A DNA stretch of 64,000 nucleotides from positions 8,174-72,173 of the forward strand of contig JADJOC010000004.1 in assembly GCA_016713965.1 (NCBI GenBank), written 5' to 3'. A program made the translations under genes and the position numbers. The notes under the pieces were generated by a model, which was not told where the DNA came from, did no database searches, and was given only the letters and a program-made list of their open reading frames with translations. The stretch's first letter is position 1, and each line of letters begins with the position of its first letter. The DNA comes from Chitinophagaceae bacterium (GTDB lineage: Bacteria > Bacteroidota > Bacteroidia > Chitinophagales > Chitinophagaceae). Below, one piece after another: positions 55,459 to 64,000 of the stretch.

Positions 55459-56058
55459 ATGCCAGATAAAGTTAAAAAGAAACTTAATACGGGAAATGCT
55501 GCTCTATTTGCATCAATAGTTAAACAAGTTGGTGGATCACCAGTTAATAATGATTCAGCCGTAAATGCTAATAAAGCAACACAAGAAAAGCAATTACAAG
55601 TCTCTAATACAGAAATTAAAAGTAAAGAAAAGCTTATCCAAGCAAATACTTTAACTCAAAATGTTAATGACACTCAACAAGGACAAGAAGAACAACCGGC
55701 ACTTACCAATGTGAATGAAAAAGATAAAGAAAGTAGGGTAGGGGCTAACACAAGTCAAAATGTACCTCTAACCATACAAACAGCTGGAGAGCAACCAAAG
55801 TCTTCAACTGTGGAGGAAAAAGATTATACTAAGAAAGAAAATGAATTACTTAAAAAATTCTTAAGTAGAAGAAAATCTAAGGGTCATACATCGCCTATAC
55901 TCGTTGATGATTCTATAAAGGAAAAAATAGACACTATCGCCACTATATTTGGAACTACAACTACAAGCTTTGCATGTAATATTTTTGAAGAACATTTTAA
56001 AGAAAATAAAGATATTTATATGGAATTGATGGCTAAGAAAAAACCTTTTACCTTATAA
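55459..56058 (+). CDS. traB: DUF3408 protein, conjugation TraB
   Basis: A 199-residue protein. A polar, Gln/Asn/Lys-rich N-terminal 130 residues precede the DUF3408 domain (ILVDDSIKEKIDTIATIF, then FACNIFEEHFKEN), a ribbon-helix-helix-like domain found directly after traA in Bacteroidota elements. It could bind DNA with TraA. The tra operon is then interrupted by the peptide cargo before traD. Confidence 0.8.
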   Translation: MPDKVKKKLNTGNAALFASIVKQVGGSPVNNDSAVNANKATQEKQLQVSNTEIKSKEKLIQANTLTQNVNDTQQGQEEQPALTNVNEKDKESRVGANTSQNVPLTIQTAGEQPKSSTVEEKDYTKKENELLKKFLSRRKSKGHTSPILVDDSIKEKIDTIATIFGTTTTSFACNIFEEHFKENKDIYMELMAKKKPFTL

Positions 56059-56142
56059 CCCATTCAATTTTTTAGCTAAAAAGCAAAAAATAGTCAATTC
56101 TACTTAAAAAAATACATATAATTACCTATATGTTATAGCATA

Positions 56143-56157
56143 ATTTTTGCATTAATA
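56143..56157 (+). promoter_or_regulatory. Shared 15-mer upstream of the peptide gene
   Basis: ATTTTTGCATTAATA recurs with two mismatches as ATTCTTGCATTAGTA at 59706-59720, before traD. They lie 86 and 50 bases before the respective start codons. Both could be part of a promoter or operator used by both transcription units. Confidence 0.4.
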
Positions 56158-56242
56158 TTTGTCTAATATTAGCAAAACATACTTCTGGTATTATTTTGGC
56201 TATTATCATTTACACAATTTTTTTCAACTAAAAATTATTTTT

Positions 56243-56413
56243 ATGAACAAAAAAACACTATTAACTGCTGAAAATGCGCAATCTGAAACACCGGGAAAAA
56301 ATAAATTGGTGCTTAACAAACGAACAATTGTAAAATTCTCTGAAAAACAGATGCAAAGTATTGCAGGTGGGGTAGATAAAGGAAAGGAAATTACAATTCC
56401 AACGGTTTCTTGA
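56243..56413 (+). CDS. GG-leader peptide, class I lanthipeptide-type or signal precursor
   Basis: A 56-residue peptide. The leader LVLNKRTIVKFSEKQMQSIAGG is that of Bacteroidota lanthipeptide-like precursors (consensus LxLxKxTI...IxGG), with Gly-Gly at 42-43 (quoted in parts: LVLNKRTI and MQSIAGG). The core after GG is 13 residues with Thr, Thr and Ser but no Cys, ending at TGA (56411-56413). The frame past this TGA continues for nine codons with a Cys to TAA at 56443. It heads S41-kinase-regulator genes in the tra operon. Confidence 0.8.
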   Translation: MNKKTLLTAENAQSETPGKNKLVLNKRTIVKFSEKQMQSIAGGVDKGKEITIPTVS

Positions 56414-56528
56414 CATGGGGATTATTGTACTGCAATGCCGTAAATTAAATAAAATATCCTCGAGCCTCCTAGTATCATTATAAACAATTAACATGTCTAT
56501 ATCAAAGGAAAAGAATAAATAAAGAAAC

Positions 56529-57911
56529 ATGCGAAAACTAATAATTATAATCATTAGCATTTTCCTTGTTACTAATCATCTATTTGCACAAAAAATGCCT
56601 GCAAAAGATTTAGATTTTTTACTACAAAAAATTAAAAATGTATATGCTGGGTATAAAGAAAAAGTAAATGAAGATGAATTTAACCGACTTGTAAACGAGG
56701 TTAAAAATTCAAATTCCAAAGACACATTTGCACAATTAGCAAAACTAACCGGCTACTTTAAAGATCATCATCTTTCATTATTCAATACAAAGGAATTAAA
56801 CAATGTAGATAGCATTGAATGCAGCAATAATTTATTATATCTTAATAAATATATAAAGACGAAAAAAGGAAAGTTAAATGACTATGAAGGGTATTGGATG
56901 GATGAGATTAATACCGGTATTATTTTTCTAAAAAAAATATCTAAAAATGAACTTAGAGGCTATATTATAGAAACTAAAAAAAAGGCTCCGCCAGGGTTTT
57001 GTACAATAAAAATGAAAAAGGATAAAGGCGGTAATTATAATGCAGATATTATTACTTTGCGTGGCTCGAGGATATTTTCTACAGCTTCTTTTAAAACTAA
57101 TAAAATTCTTGTTGTAAACTCATTTTCAAAATGGAAAAAGCTGGATGAATATAAACCAGGACTATTGGCTACAAAGAAAGAATTTAGTTTTATACCAGAA
57201 TTAAAAATTATTGATAGTAACAATGTTTTAATCCGAATGCCTGATTTTGGTGGATATAATGTTAAGATATATGACAGCATTATTGCTGCAAACGAAGACA
57301 TAATAACAAAGACAAAAAATTTAATACTTGACATACGTAACAATGGTGGAGGTACTTCTGGCTCTTTTAAATCTTTGGTTCCATACGTTTGTACAAATCC
57401 GATAATAAGGGGTGGCGGATACCAACTATGTAGTGAGGAAATTATTATAGATGCGAAAAATGATATGCAGGAATACATTAAGCTAAAGGATACGGCTACG
57501 ATAGAAATTTTTGAAAAATATATTAAGGAAATGGAAAATAATAAAAACAAACTCCGTTTCGTTAATCCCGATACACTTGATTGTGAACCTAAGCCAAATA
57601 ATATAAAAAATATAGCAATAATTATTAATCACGGGTGCAGAAGTGCTGCTGAACTTATGATACTATGGTTTAAGCAGAGTAAAAAAGTAAAGGTATTTGG
57701 TGAGCCAACTGCTGGTGCTGTTGATTATTTAGATATGCTTACTTATACATTGCCAACTACGGGATATACTTTATGGGTTGCCACAGTAAAGAGATTACTT
57801 ACTAAGGAAAATGGAAAATATGATAATATTGGGATACGGCCAGACATTCAAATTTCTGATAACGAAAGTGATTGGGTAAAATTTGTCCAAAATTATTATG
57901 AAAAAAATTAA
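56529..57911 (+). CDS. S41-family C-terminal-processing-type peptidase, secreted
   Basis: A 460-residue protein with signal peptide ending LFAQ. The S41 core has DIRNNGGGTSG and NHGCRSAAELM, whose Ser is the likely nucleophile, then EPTAGAVDYLD. No PDZ is obvious. It lies 116 bases after the peptide gene and overlaps the kinase by 14 bases. It may process or degrade the exported peptide; that role is inferred. Confidence 0.82.
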   Translation: MRKLIIIIISIFLVTNHLFAQKMPAKDLDFLLQKIKNVYAGYKEKVNEDEFNRLVNEVKNSNSKDTFAQLAKLTGYFKDHHLSLFNTKELNNVDSIECSNNLLYLNKYIKTKKGKLNDYEGYWMDEINTGIIFLKKISKNELRGYIIETKKKAPPGFCTIKMKKDKGGNYNADIITLRGSRIFSTASFKTNKILVVNSFSKWKKLDEYKPGLLATKKEFSFIPELKIIDSNNVLIRMPDFGGYNVKIYDSIIAANEDIITKTKNLILDIRNNGGGTSGSFKSLVPYVCTNPIIRGGGYQLCSEEIIIDAKNDMQEYIKLKDTATIEIFEKYIKEMENNKNKLRFVNPDTLDCEPKPNNIKNIAIIINHGCRSAAELMILWFKQSKKVKVFGEPTAGAVDYLDMLTYTLPTTGYTLWVATVKRLLTKENGKYDNIGIRPDIQISDNESDWVKFVQNYYEKN

Positions 57912-58986
57912 ATGGCATTTATATGGCTTATTGATCTACTCAACAATAGTGTTGAGTTTAGATTATTTTTTTCTCGGTTCTGCAATAAAATGGAAAAATG
58001 AATTTATAGTTTTACTTGATCAGTTTTGGGTTTTTTATACAGTGTTCGCTATATTATATTTTTCTTTTTTGGCACCATCTTCCAAAAAAATAATTGCTAT
58101 CCCAATAACAATATTGAGTGTTGGAGGAACATATCTGATTACATATCTTTATTGTAAAGTAAATCCTGAAACAGTATATACAACCAAAAGTATCATTTAT
58201 AGTATTGGAAATTACTATGCACATTTCTCCCTGTACTCACTAGGGTACTTTTTTGTTGAACGCTCTTTTCAAAAACAAAAAAAGATAAGATTTATTGAGA
58301 AGCAACAAGCAGAGATGGCAAAGGCTAACCTTGAAATAGAAAATAAAAATCTTAGATTAAATGAAGATTTTCTCCGGGCTCAAATTAATCCTCATTTTTT
58401 GTATAATTGTCTCAATTTTTTTTACTCTGAAACATTCGAGAAAAATCCTTATGTTGGCGAAGGAATATTAATGTTGGCTGATATTATGAGATACTCCTTA
58501 AAAGATTATTCAAAAACTAATGGCCTTACTGATCTTTCCGAAGAAATTGAGCATATAGAAAATGTAATAAACATTCATCAAAAACGCTTTGTCAACACAT
58601 TAAATATAAGTATAAAAGTAGAAGGTAATTTGGAAAACAAATTAATAACTCCTATGGTATTAATTACAATGGTAGAAAATGTTTTTAAACATGGTGACCT
58701 ACATGACAGAAAAAATCCGGCATTAATTAATTGCTATATAAATGAGGAAACCCAAAAAGTACATTTTACTACATATAATACAAAAAGTAGAGGGCCGAAA
58801 GATCCTTCTACAGGAATTGGTTTAAATAATATTAAACAGCGATTACAGTCTCTCTATAAAAATAATTTTAGTATTGATACCAGCGAGGAAATGGATACGT
58901 ATAAAAAAGAACTAATTATTCCATACTTTAAATATTCAGATCAAAAAGATAGTATTAGTAAAATGTATAATCAAGCTGTATGTTAA
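57898..58986 (+). CDS. LytS-type sensor histidine kinase
   Basis: A 362-residue protein from the ATG at 57898 (a TTG at 57883 is possible). Four transmembrane helices occupy the first ~130 residues. A coiled coil leads into INPHFLYNCLNFF (the phosphoacceptor His) and HATPase_c with ITMVENVFKHG and GIGLNNIKQRL. It should sense a membrane or peptide signal. Its stop overlaps the regulator start by seven bases. Confidence 0.9.
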   Translation: MKKIKWHLYGLLIYSTIVLSLDYFFLGSAIKWKNEFIVLLDQFWVFYTVFAILYFSFLAPSSKKIIAIPITILSVGGTYLITYLYCKVNPETVYTTKSIIYSIGNYYAHFSLYSLGYFFVERSFQKQKKIRFIEKQQAEMAKANLEIENKNLRLNEDFLRAQINPHFLYNCLNFFYSETFEKNPYVGEGILMLADIMRYSLKDYSKTNGLTDLSEEIEHIENVINIHQKRFVNTLNISIKVEGNLENKLITPMVLITMVENVFKHGDLHDRKNPALINCYINEETQKVHFTTYNTKSRGPKDPSTGIGLNNIKQRLQSLYKNNFSIDTSEEMDTYKKELIIPYFKYSDQKDSISKMYNQAVC

Positions 58987-59579
58987 ATTGTATAATTATT
59001 GATGATGAACAACCTTCTATCAATATAATTGCTAGCCATATCGAAAAAATACCTTACTTATATTTGGTAACTACTACTACTGATGCAATAGAAGGAATTG
59101 ATATAGTAATGTCGCAAGCTATTGATCTTATTTTTTTAGATATCCATATGCCTAATATAACTGGCATTGACTTTATTAAAGCTATTAATGGCAAAAGTAA
59201 GGTTATTATTATTTCAGCCCATAAACAGTATGCATTGGATGGATTTGAGTTGGATGTAATAGATTACTTATTAAAACCTGTATCTCTGCCTCGATTTTTA
59301 AAAGCTGCACAAAAAGCAAACTTGCTGCTTAAAAAAGAAAAAAATAAGTCAAGTAATCAACAACAACATATTGACAATTTTGCTCGAAATTGTAAATTTT
59401 ATACTTTAACACTTAGAGAAATAGAGATAGTGAAATTAATAAAGGAAGGATTATCTTCCAAAGAGATAGGGGAAACTCTATTTATTGCCGAAAGAACAGT
59501 TGCATCGCATACTGCAAACATTTTTGAAAAAACCTGTGTTAAAAACAAAATAGAATTGCTTAGGAAACTTGAATCTTAA
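58980..59579 (+). CDS. Response regulator, REC and LuxR-type HTH
   Basis: A 199-residue protein. The receiver has IIDDEQPS, phosphoacceptor Asp in FLDIHMPN, and the Lys in DYLLKPVS. The C-terminal LuxR helix-turn-helix reads LTLREIEIVKLIKEGLSSKE. LytS kinases usually pair with LytTR regulators, so the LuxR output is unusual. It is the last gene of the cargo and could control this operon or traD onwards. Confidence 0.9.
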   Translation: MLNCIIIDDEQPSINIIASHIEKIPYLYLVTTTTDAIEGIDIVMSQAIDLIFLDIHMPNITGIDFIKAINGKSKVIIISAHKQYALDGFELDVIDYLLKPVSLPRFLKAAQKANLLLKKEKNKSSNQQQHIDNFARNCKFYTLTLREIEIVKLIKEGLSSKEIGETLFIAERTVASHTANIFEKTCVKNKIELLRKLES

Positions 59580-59705
59580 AACAAGCGATTAAAGAATTTT
59601 TTTCCTTCCTAAATACTGTTACAGTCTCCTCATTTAATCAAATAAGAGAAAAATACTCAATTATACGTATAAAAATACGATAAATTGATTATGCCATATT
59701 GCTCG

Positions 59706-59720
59706 ATTCTTGCATTAGTA
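59706..59720 (+). promoter_or_regulatory. Shared 15-mer upstream of traD
   Basis: ATTCTTGCATTAGTA matches the motif at 56143-56157 at 13 of 15 positions and lies 50 bases before the traD start. A promoter here would restart tra transcription after the cargo. The region 59580-59769 holds no gene. Confidence 0.4.
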
Positions 59721-59769
59721 GTTAGGTAATATAAACCTAATAAATCTACTAAAGCTAAAAATCGTCATT

Positions 59770-60485
59770 ATGCTAGCATCATATTCCTGGGGGCAATTCT
59801 TTACTTTTCTTGCCATTGCTCTTACAATTTATTATGTATATGTAATCTTTTTTTATTACGGTAATGATATTAATAAAGCCATAGCAGGGAAAAAGAAAAA
59901 CCTACCTCTATACCTGCGGTTTCCCATCAATATACCCACAATGCGCCTCCAATTATCGCAGAAAATATAAACCCGGGTGAAGACAATACTGAAGATGAAG
60001 ATGAATCCTTAAATGAACTCAATGTTGATACTAGTGATATCCAGGATGCAGAAATACTTACAAGGGATACCTACGATTGGGATAATACTAAAGCTTTTAC
60101 AATGGATTACCGAGATGCCACAGAAGAAGAGGAAATACTATTAGAAATTATAGATGTAGCAGAGCCTGATAGTAATGAAATTTCAGAAGGTGGGGTTCCC
60201 GCTGATGATTATGCCGACGCAACTATAGAAATTCAAAAAGAAAATATTGAAGAAGAAAAAAAGGAGGCTACAAAATCTGTGCTTCGTCGGGCATACTTTA
60301 ATACATCATATGTAGAACTAGCCAATATGAATAAAAATGCAAAATCTAATATCGATGCTCTTCTATCAAGCTTAACAGAAGAAGGAAAAATTCCTTCAAG
60401 CGAAATGGACGTTTACAATGATTTTATAATAAATGCCTCGGGCAATGAAGATATACAAGCACTATTAGAAACTCTACATCAATAA
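59770..60485 (+). CDS. traD: Conjugal transfer TraD-like protein, frameshifted
   Basis: The first frame (59770-59970) begins MLASYSWGQFFTFLAIALTI with one transmembrane segment. The second (60102 to 60485, open from about 59895) carries an acidic linker and a helical C-terminus. They join if the five-A run in GGGAAAAAG near 59890 had six: GKKEKPTSIPAVSHQY reads through. The joined protein is about 238 residues. It precedes traE by 17 bases, as in CTnDOT. Confidence 0.7.
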
Positions 60486-60502
60486 TAATTAAAAAAGAAA
60501 AA

Positions 60503-60802
60503 ATGAACAACAAAATCTTAAAACTTTCTTTAACACTAGTAATAACATTTATATGCGCTTCAGCAATTGCAGGCCCAAATAATGGTATTGATGCAGCCAC
60601 TAATGAAGTGAAAGGTTATTTTGACCCTGCTGTAAAACTAATGTATGCAGTTGGTGCTGTACTAGGCATAATAGGAGGTGTAAAAGTTTATTCCAAATGG
60701 AATCAAGGTGACCCTGATACTACTAAAACAGCTGCAAGCTGGTTTGGCAGCTGTATTTTTCTTGTGATAGTAGCTACTATTTTAAAAGGGTTTTTCCTAT
60801 AA
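60503..60802 (+). CDS. traE: DUF4134 conjugal transfer TraE
   Basis: A 99-residue protein with a signal peptide ending near AIA and two transmembrane helices (LMYAVGAVLGIIGGVKVYS, FGSCIFLVIVATIL). GVKVYSKWNQGD matches the DUF4134 family. It is a VirB2/pilin-like or membrane component of the mating channel. It is three bases before traF. Confidence 0.88.
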   Translation: MNNKILKLSLTLVITFICASAIAGPNNGIDAATNEVKGYFDPAVKLMYAVGAVLGIIGGVKVYSKWNQGDPDTTKTAASWFGSCIFLVIVATILKGFFL

Positions 60803-60804
60803 AT

Positions 60805-61140
60805 ATGCCTAGCTATACTACAAATAAGGGTATTGGTAAAGAAACTGAATTTAAAGGATTTCAGGCTCATTATATTTATTATTTAGCTACCATCTGCCTT
60901 GGTTCTTTCTTTCTTTTTATCATTCTATATTTTATTGGAATTCCTGCAATTATTGGCCTCTTAGTGGTAATAATTTTATTTTTTGTTTGCACTATTAGAG
61001 TGTATCGTCTAAATAAAAAATATGGATTACATGGTCTTTCTCAAAAACGGGCTAAAAACAAAAGGCCTGATTATATTAAAGCCCAAGTATCCTGTTTTAA
61101 AAATATAAAAACCAGTCATGCAGAAATCACACAGGAGTAA
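60805..61140 (+). CDS. traF: DUF4133 conjugal transfer TraF
   Basis: A 111-residue protein. NKGIGKETEFKGFQAHYIYY at the N-terminus is the DUF4133 signature, followed by two transmembrane helices and a basic tail. It resembles VirB3. It overlaps traG by 23 bases. Confidence 0.9.
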   Translation: MPSYTTNKGIGKETEFKGFQAHYIYYLATICLGSFFLFIILYFIGIPAIIGLLVVIILFFVCTIRVYRLNKKYGLHGLSQKRAKNKRPDYIKAQVSCFKNIKTSHAEITQE

Positions 61141-63622
61141 AAATATTTCAGATAAATTTCCAATTTGGTCAATTGAAAATGATTTCGTTTTAACAAAGTC
61201 AGGAGATTATGCGGCTGTTTACGAAATGATTCTACCAACCATTTATACACTTAGCACAGAAGAATATGATGCAATACATTCTTTACTAATTAAAGCCATC
61301 AATACTCTTCCTAATTATTGCGTAGTGCATAAACAAGATATATTTATTGAGCAATCATATGTACCTCGCTTTGAAGGCGCTGACCAATCAAAAGTTACCA
61401 GATTTTTCGAAAGGCATTTTATAGATCGTCCTTACTTAAACCATAAATGTTATATAACATTTATAAAATCGCATCCTATGAAAATGCGACAAACTTCGTT
61501 ATTTACTTCTTTGTGTAGGGGCAAGCTTATTCCAAAAGAAATGTTGGATAAACAAACATTTATGGATTTTCAGGATAAGCTGGGGCAAATTGAAAATATG
61601 CTAGGGGAATCTGGCTTTTTTTCGCTCAAAAGAATGAAATATGCTGACTTGGCTTCAACGGATAAGGAGGCAGGTATACTACAACGGTATATGTACGCAA
61701 ATTTTGATGGGGTAGCATCAATAGAAGATATAGATATATCTGATGGTTTAAAAATAGGACAGAAGCACTTTAGTTGCCTTACAATAGATAATGTAGATCA
61801 GCTGCCTGCGAAACTTTCTACAGATGTCCGCTTTGAGCCATTATCGACAGAAGTTACAGACTTTAATATTTCCTTTGGTTCTGCATTAGGACTATTTCTT
61901 TCCTGCTCACACATAACAAATCAATTTATTTTTATCGATGACCATAAAGAAAAAATGAAAAAATTTGAGGGAAAGACCCGGAATGTGAATTCGCTGTCCT
62001 TTTACTCGAGAGAAAACGGAATTAATAAAGATTATTACGAAAAGTATCTAAATGAAGCAGCAACAGATGGTAGAAAATCTGTAAGAAGCCATTTGAATGT
62101 TTTTATATGGGATGAAGATAAAGAAGCATTAAAACGTACAAGAAATTCCGTTAGTAGTGCGATGTCAAATATGGATGTAGTTCCAAAAATTGAAACTACT
62201 AATATGGATGTGCTTTGGTGGGCAGGGATACCAGGAAATGGTGCGGACTTCCCAAATGAAAGTTGTTTTCATACATTTACCGAGCAAGCAGTTTGTTTCC
62301 TGAATTTAGAAACCAATCAAAAAAATTCTACAAGTCCTTTTGGTATTAGAATGGTGGATAGGTTAAGTGGCGCACCTATTTACATTGATTTATCGGATGA
62401 ACCGATGAAGAAAGGCATCATTACCAATCGCAATAAGTTTATTGTTGGACCATCAGGTTCAGGCAAGTCCTTTTTTACCAATCACATGATGCGGCAATAC
62501 TATGAACAAAATAGCCATGTACTAATCGTAGATGTAGGTAAATCCTACGAAATGCTATGTAGTGTAATTCATACTGATACAAAGGGTAGGGATGGCCTAT
62601 TTATTTCTTATGAAAGGGATAAACCAATTTCTTTTAACCCGTTTTTTACAGAGGATGGCCAGTTCGATATTGAGAAATTGGAATCTATCAAAACTTTAAT
62701 TACAGCCTTATGGAAAAAAGAGCATGAAGCTATTCATCGCAGTGAAGAAGTTTCTTTAAGCCTGGCTGTAAATGGTTTTATTAACTATATAAAAATTAAA
62801 AAAGGTAAGACAGATGAAGTATTGCCTTGCTTTAACAGCTTTTATGAATTTGTCCGTGATGTTTTCCCAAAAATTATGAATGCACAAGGAATTACAAATG
62901 CAGAGTTTAATCTATCGCAATTTCTATTTAACCTGTCTCCATATTATAAGGGTGGGGAGTATGATTTCTTACTAAATAATATGATGAATGTTGACTTGTT
63001 GAACAAAAGATTTATTGTTTTTGAACTTGACAATATCAAAGACCATCCAATACTTTTTCCTGTTGTTACGCTAATTATTATGGAAACTTTCATTTCTAAA
63101 ATGCGCAAGCTGAAAGGAATACGGAAAGTAATTTTAATTGAAGAAGCCTGGAAAGCTATTGCCAAAGAAGGAATGGCAGAATATATTAAATACCTCTTTA
63201 AAACTGTAAGAAAATTCTATGGTGAAGCCATTATCGTTACACAGGAAATAAACGATATTATTCATTCTGCGATTGTAAAAGACAGTATAATAAATAACTC
63301 TGATTGTAAAATTCTTTTAGACCAAAGGAAATACATGAAGAAATTCACAGATATCGCAAACCTTTTAGGATTAAGTGAAAAAGAGAAAGCCCATATTTTA
63401 TCCATTAATCAAAATTTAGCTGCTAATAGGCGCTACAAAGAAGTATGGATTGGGTTAGGAGGCATGACTAGCGCAGTATATGCTACAGAAGTTAGCCCGC
63501 ATGAATACCCAATTTATACAACGGAAGAATCAGAAAAATTAAGATTTACCAACCTAATAAAAAAATCTGGAAATAATGTATACAAAAGTATTGTAGACTA
63601 TGTAGATGGAGAGGCAAAATAA
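61118..63622 (+). CDS. traG: VirB4-type conjugation ATPase TraG
   Basis: An 834-residue protein. The N-terminal VirB4-like domain spans about 1-420. The ATPase has Walker A VGPSGSGKSFFTNH near residue 448 and Walker B VILIEEAWKAIA near 675, then VTQEINDII. It powers the mating channel at the inner membrane. It starts inside traF, as expected for co-translation. Confidence 0.93.
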   Translation: MQKSHRSKNISDKFPIWSIENDFVLTKSGDYAAVYEMILPTIYTLSTEEYDAIHSLLIKAINTLPNYCVVHKQDIFIEQSYVPRFEGADQSKVTRFFERHFIDRPYLNHKCYITFIKSHPMKMRQTSLFTSLCRGKLIPKEMLDKQTFMDFQDKLGQIENMLGESGFFSLKRMKYADLASTDKEAGILQRYMYANFDGVASIEDIDISDGLKIGQKHFSCLTIDNVDQLPAKLSTDVRFEPLSTEVTDFNISFGSALGLFLSCSHITNQFIFIDDHKEKMKKFEGKTRNVNSLSFYSRENGINKDYYEKYLNEAATDGRKSVRSHLNVFIWDEDKEALKRTRNSVSSAMSNMDVVPKIETTNMDVLWWAGIPGNGADFPNESCFHTFTEQAVCFLNLETNQKNSTSPFGIRMVDRLSGAPIYIDLSDEPMKKGIITNRNKFIVGPSGSGKSFFTNHMMRQYYEQNSHVLIVDVGKSYEMLCSVIHTDTKGRDGLFISYERDKPISFNPFFTEDGQFDIEKLESIKTLITALWKKEHEAIHRSEEVSLSLAVNGFINYIKIKKGKTDEVLPCFNSFYEFVRDVFPKIMNAQGITNAEFNLSQFLFNLSPYYKGGEYDFLLNNMMNVDLLNKRFIVFELDNIKDHPILFPVVTLIIMETFISKMRKLKGIRKVILIEEAWKAIAKEGMAEYIKYLFKTVRKFYGEAIIVTQEINDIIHSAIVKDSIINNSDCKILLDQRKYMKKFTDIANLLGLSEKEKAHILSINQNLAANRRYKEVWIGLGGMTSAVYATEVSPHEYPIYTTEESEKLRFTNLIKKSGNNVYKSIVDYVDGEAK

Positions 63623-63651
63623 TCTATTATATAACAATTAAAACAAAAAAA

Positions 63652-64000
63652 ATGAAAAAAAAAATTCAAATGTTGTTACTGGTTGCAATAATTGGTTCAA
63701 CAAATTTAAAAGCACAATGGACGGTTATAGACGTTAATGCAAAGATTGACCGTGTAATTGAAAGAATTACAACTGCTACATCTCAGTTTAAAAATATGTC
63801 TGAATACAAAGCTATCGCTGATGCTGCCCGGGCTTTAAAAAAAGTTTCTTCGGGAATAAAAAATTCAAAAAAGGTAATTGACTGTTTCAGTATGGTAACT
63901 AATCATGCAGAGCTATACTCAAAAATGTATAAATCATTTATGAAGGATAAACATTATACGCTTCCTGAAAAAACACAAATAAAAAGTGATCTAATGTCTT
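63652..64000 (+). CDS. traI: TraI-like conjugal transfer protein (partial)
   Basis: The frame opens at ATG 63652 with a run of ten A, a signal peptide ending LKAQ, then WTVIDVNAKIDRVIE. It runs off the right edge with about 116 residues visible. Its position after traG and its secreted helical character fit TraI (DUF4141) of Bacteroidota elements. Family call tentative. Confidence 0.65.
   Translation, partial: MKKKIQMLLLVAIIGSTNLKAQWTVIDVNAKIDRVIERITTATSQFKNMSEYKAIADAARALKKVSSGIKNSKKVIDCFSMVTNHAELYSKMYKSFMKDKHYTLPEKTQIKSDLMS

Noticed and set aside
56411..56413. Selenocysteine at the TGA in the peptide core
   Set aside because: No SECIS-like hairpin or sel genes seen; a point mutation or read error is simpler.

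Overview
The window looks like part of a conjugative plasmid (or a plasmid-like conjugative element) from a Bacteroidota bacterium, probably a Chitinophagaceae-like relative. This rests on the AT-rich composition, the CTnDOT-type transfer genes (ParA-like TraA, DUF3408 TraB, DUF4134 TraE, DUF4133 TraF, VirB4-like TraG), the MobA/MobB/T4CP set, a Rep_3 initiator with a large iteron array, and families typical of this phylum (DUF3347, heavy-metal-binding CPMHP domains, czcA fused to an outer-membrane factor). No tRNA or rRNA genes were seen.

Layout: (1) 0.3-5.8 kb, + strand: a candidate RiPP operon with a double-glycine precursor, a relative of the HExxH peptide beta-hydroxylases carrying HQxGH, a zincin, an MBL-fold hydrolase, a lipoprotein and a membrane protein. 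(2) 5.8-9.7 kb: replication and maintenance, with two classes of iteron, repB, a degenerate serine resolvase and a zeta-toxin pair. (3) 9.8-20.1 kb, - strand: arsenic (arsR-arsM-arsC, no pump) and copper resistance (multicopper oxidase fused to a CopB-like barrel, CPH-type ATPase, DUF3347 proteins, haem-binding protein, HMA-AraC regulator). (4) 20.2-26.0 kb: an accessory block with a DUF1016 nuclease, a DUF4238 protein and an orphan full-length lantibiotic dehydratase. (5) 26.2-35.6 kb, - strand: divalent-metal resistance (ZntA-like ATPase, NicO-like permease, Cys-rich copper-binding-type bundle, czcB, czcA fused to an outer-membrane factor). (6) 35.7-40.3 kb: plasmid housekeeping genes, an ArdC-like protein, a HEPN protein and a three-gene operon ending in a CoiA-like nuclease. 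(7) 40.4-46.5 kb: a defence and mobility segment between two copies of a ~280 bp repeat, holding an IS91-family element with its tyrosine recombinase, a SLATT/CD-NTase (CBASS-like) pair whose cyclase is broken by a stop codon, and a SIR2 gene with integron-attC-like sequences around it. (8) 46.5-54.3 kb, - strand: mobilisation genes (Toprim/DUF3991-like protein, DUF4099/3945 protein, M23 peptidase, coupling protein, relaxase MobB, MobA) and a candidate oriT. (9) 54.7-64.0 kb, + strand: the tra operon, split between traB and traD by a peptide-signalling-like cargo (GG-leader peptide, S41 protease, LytS-type kinase, REC-LuxR regulator).

The points most worth following are the peptide and two-component cassette inside the tra operon, which could couple conjugation to a secreted peptide; the RiPP operon at the left end; the orphan LanB; and the cassette-like defence genes. 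Caution: at least five genes (the tyrosine recombinase, the IS91 transposase, mobB, mobA and traD) are each disrupted at a homopolymer run. That pattern suggests sequencing or assembly indels rather than true decay.
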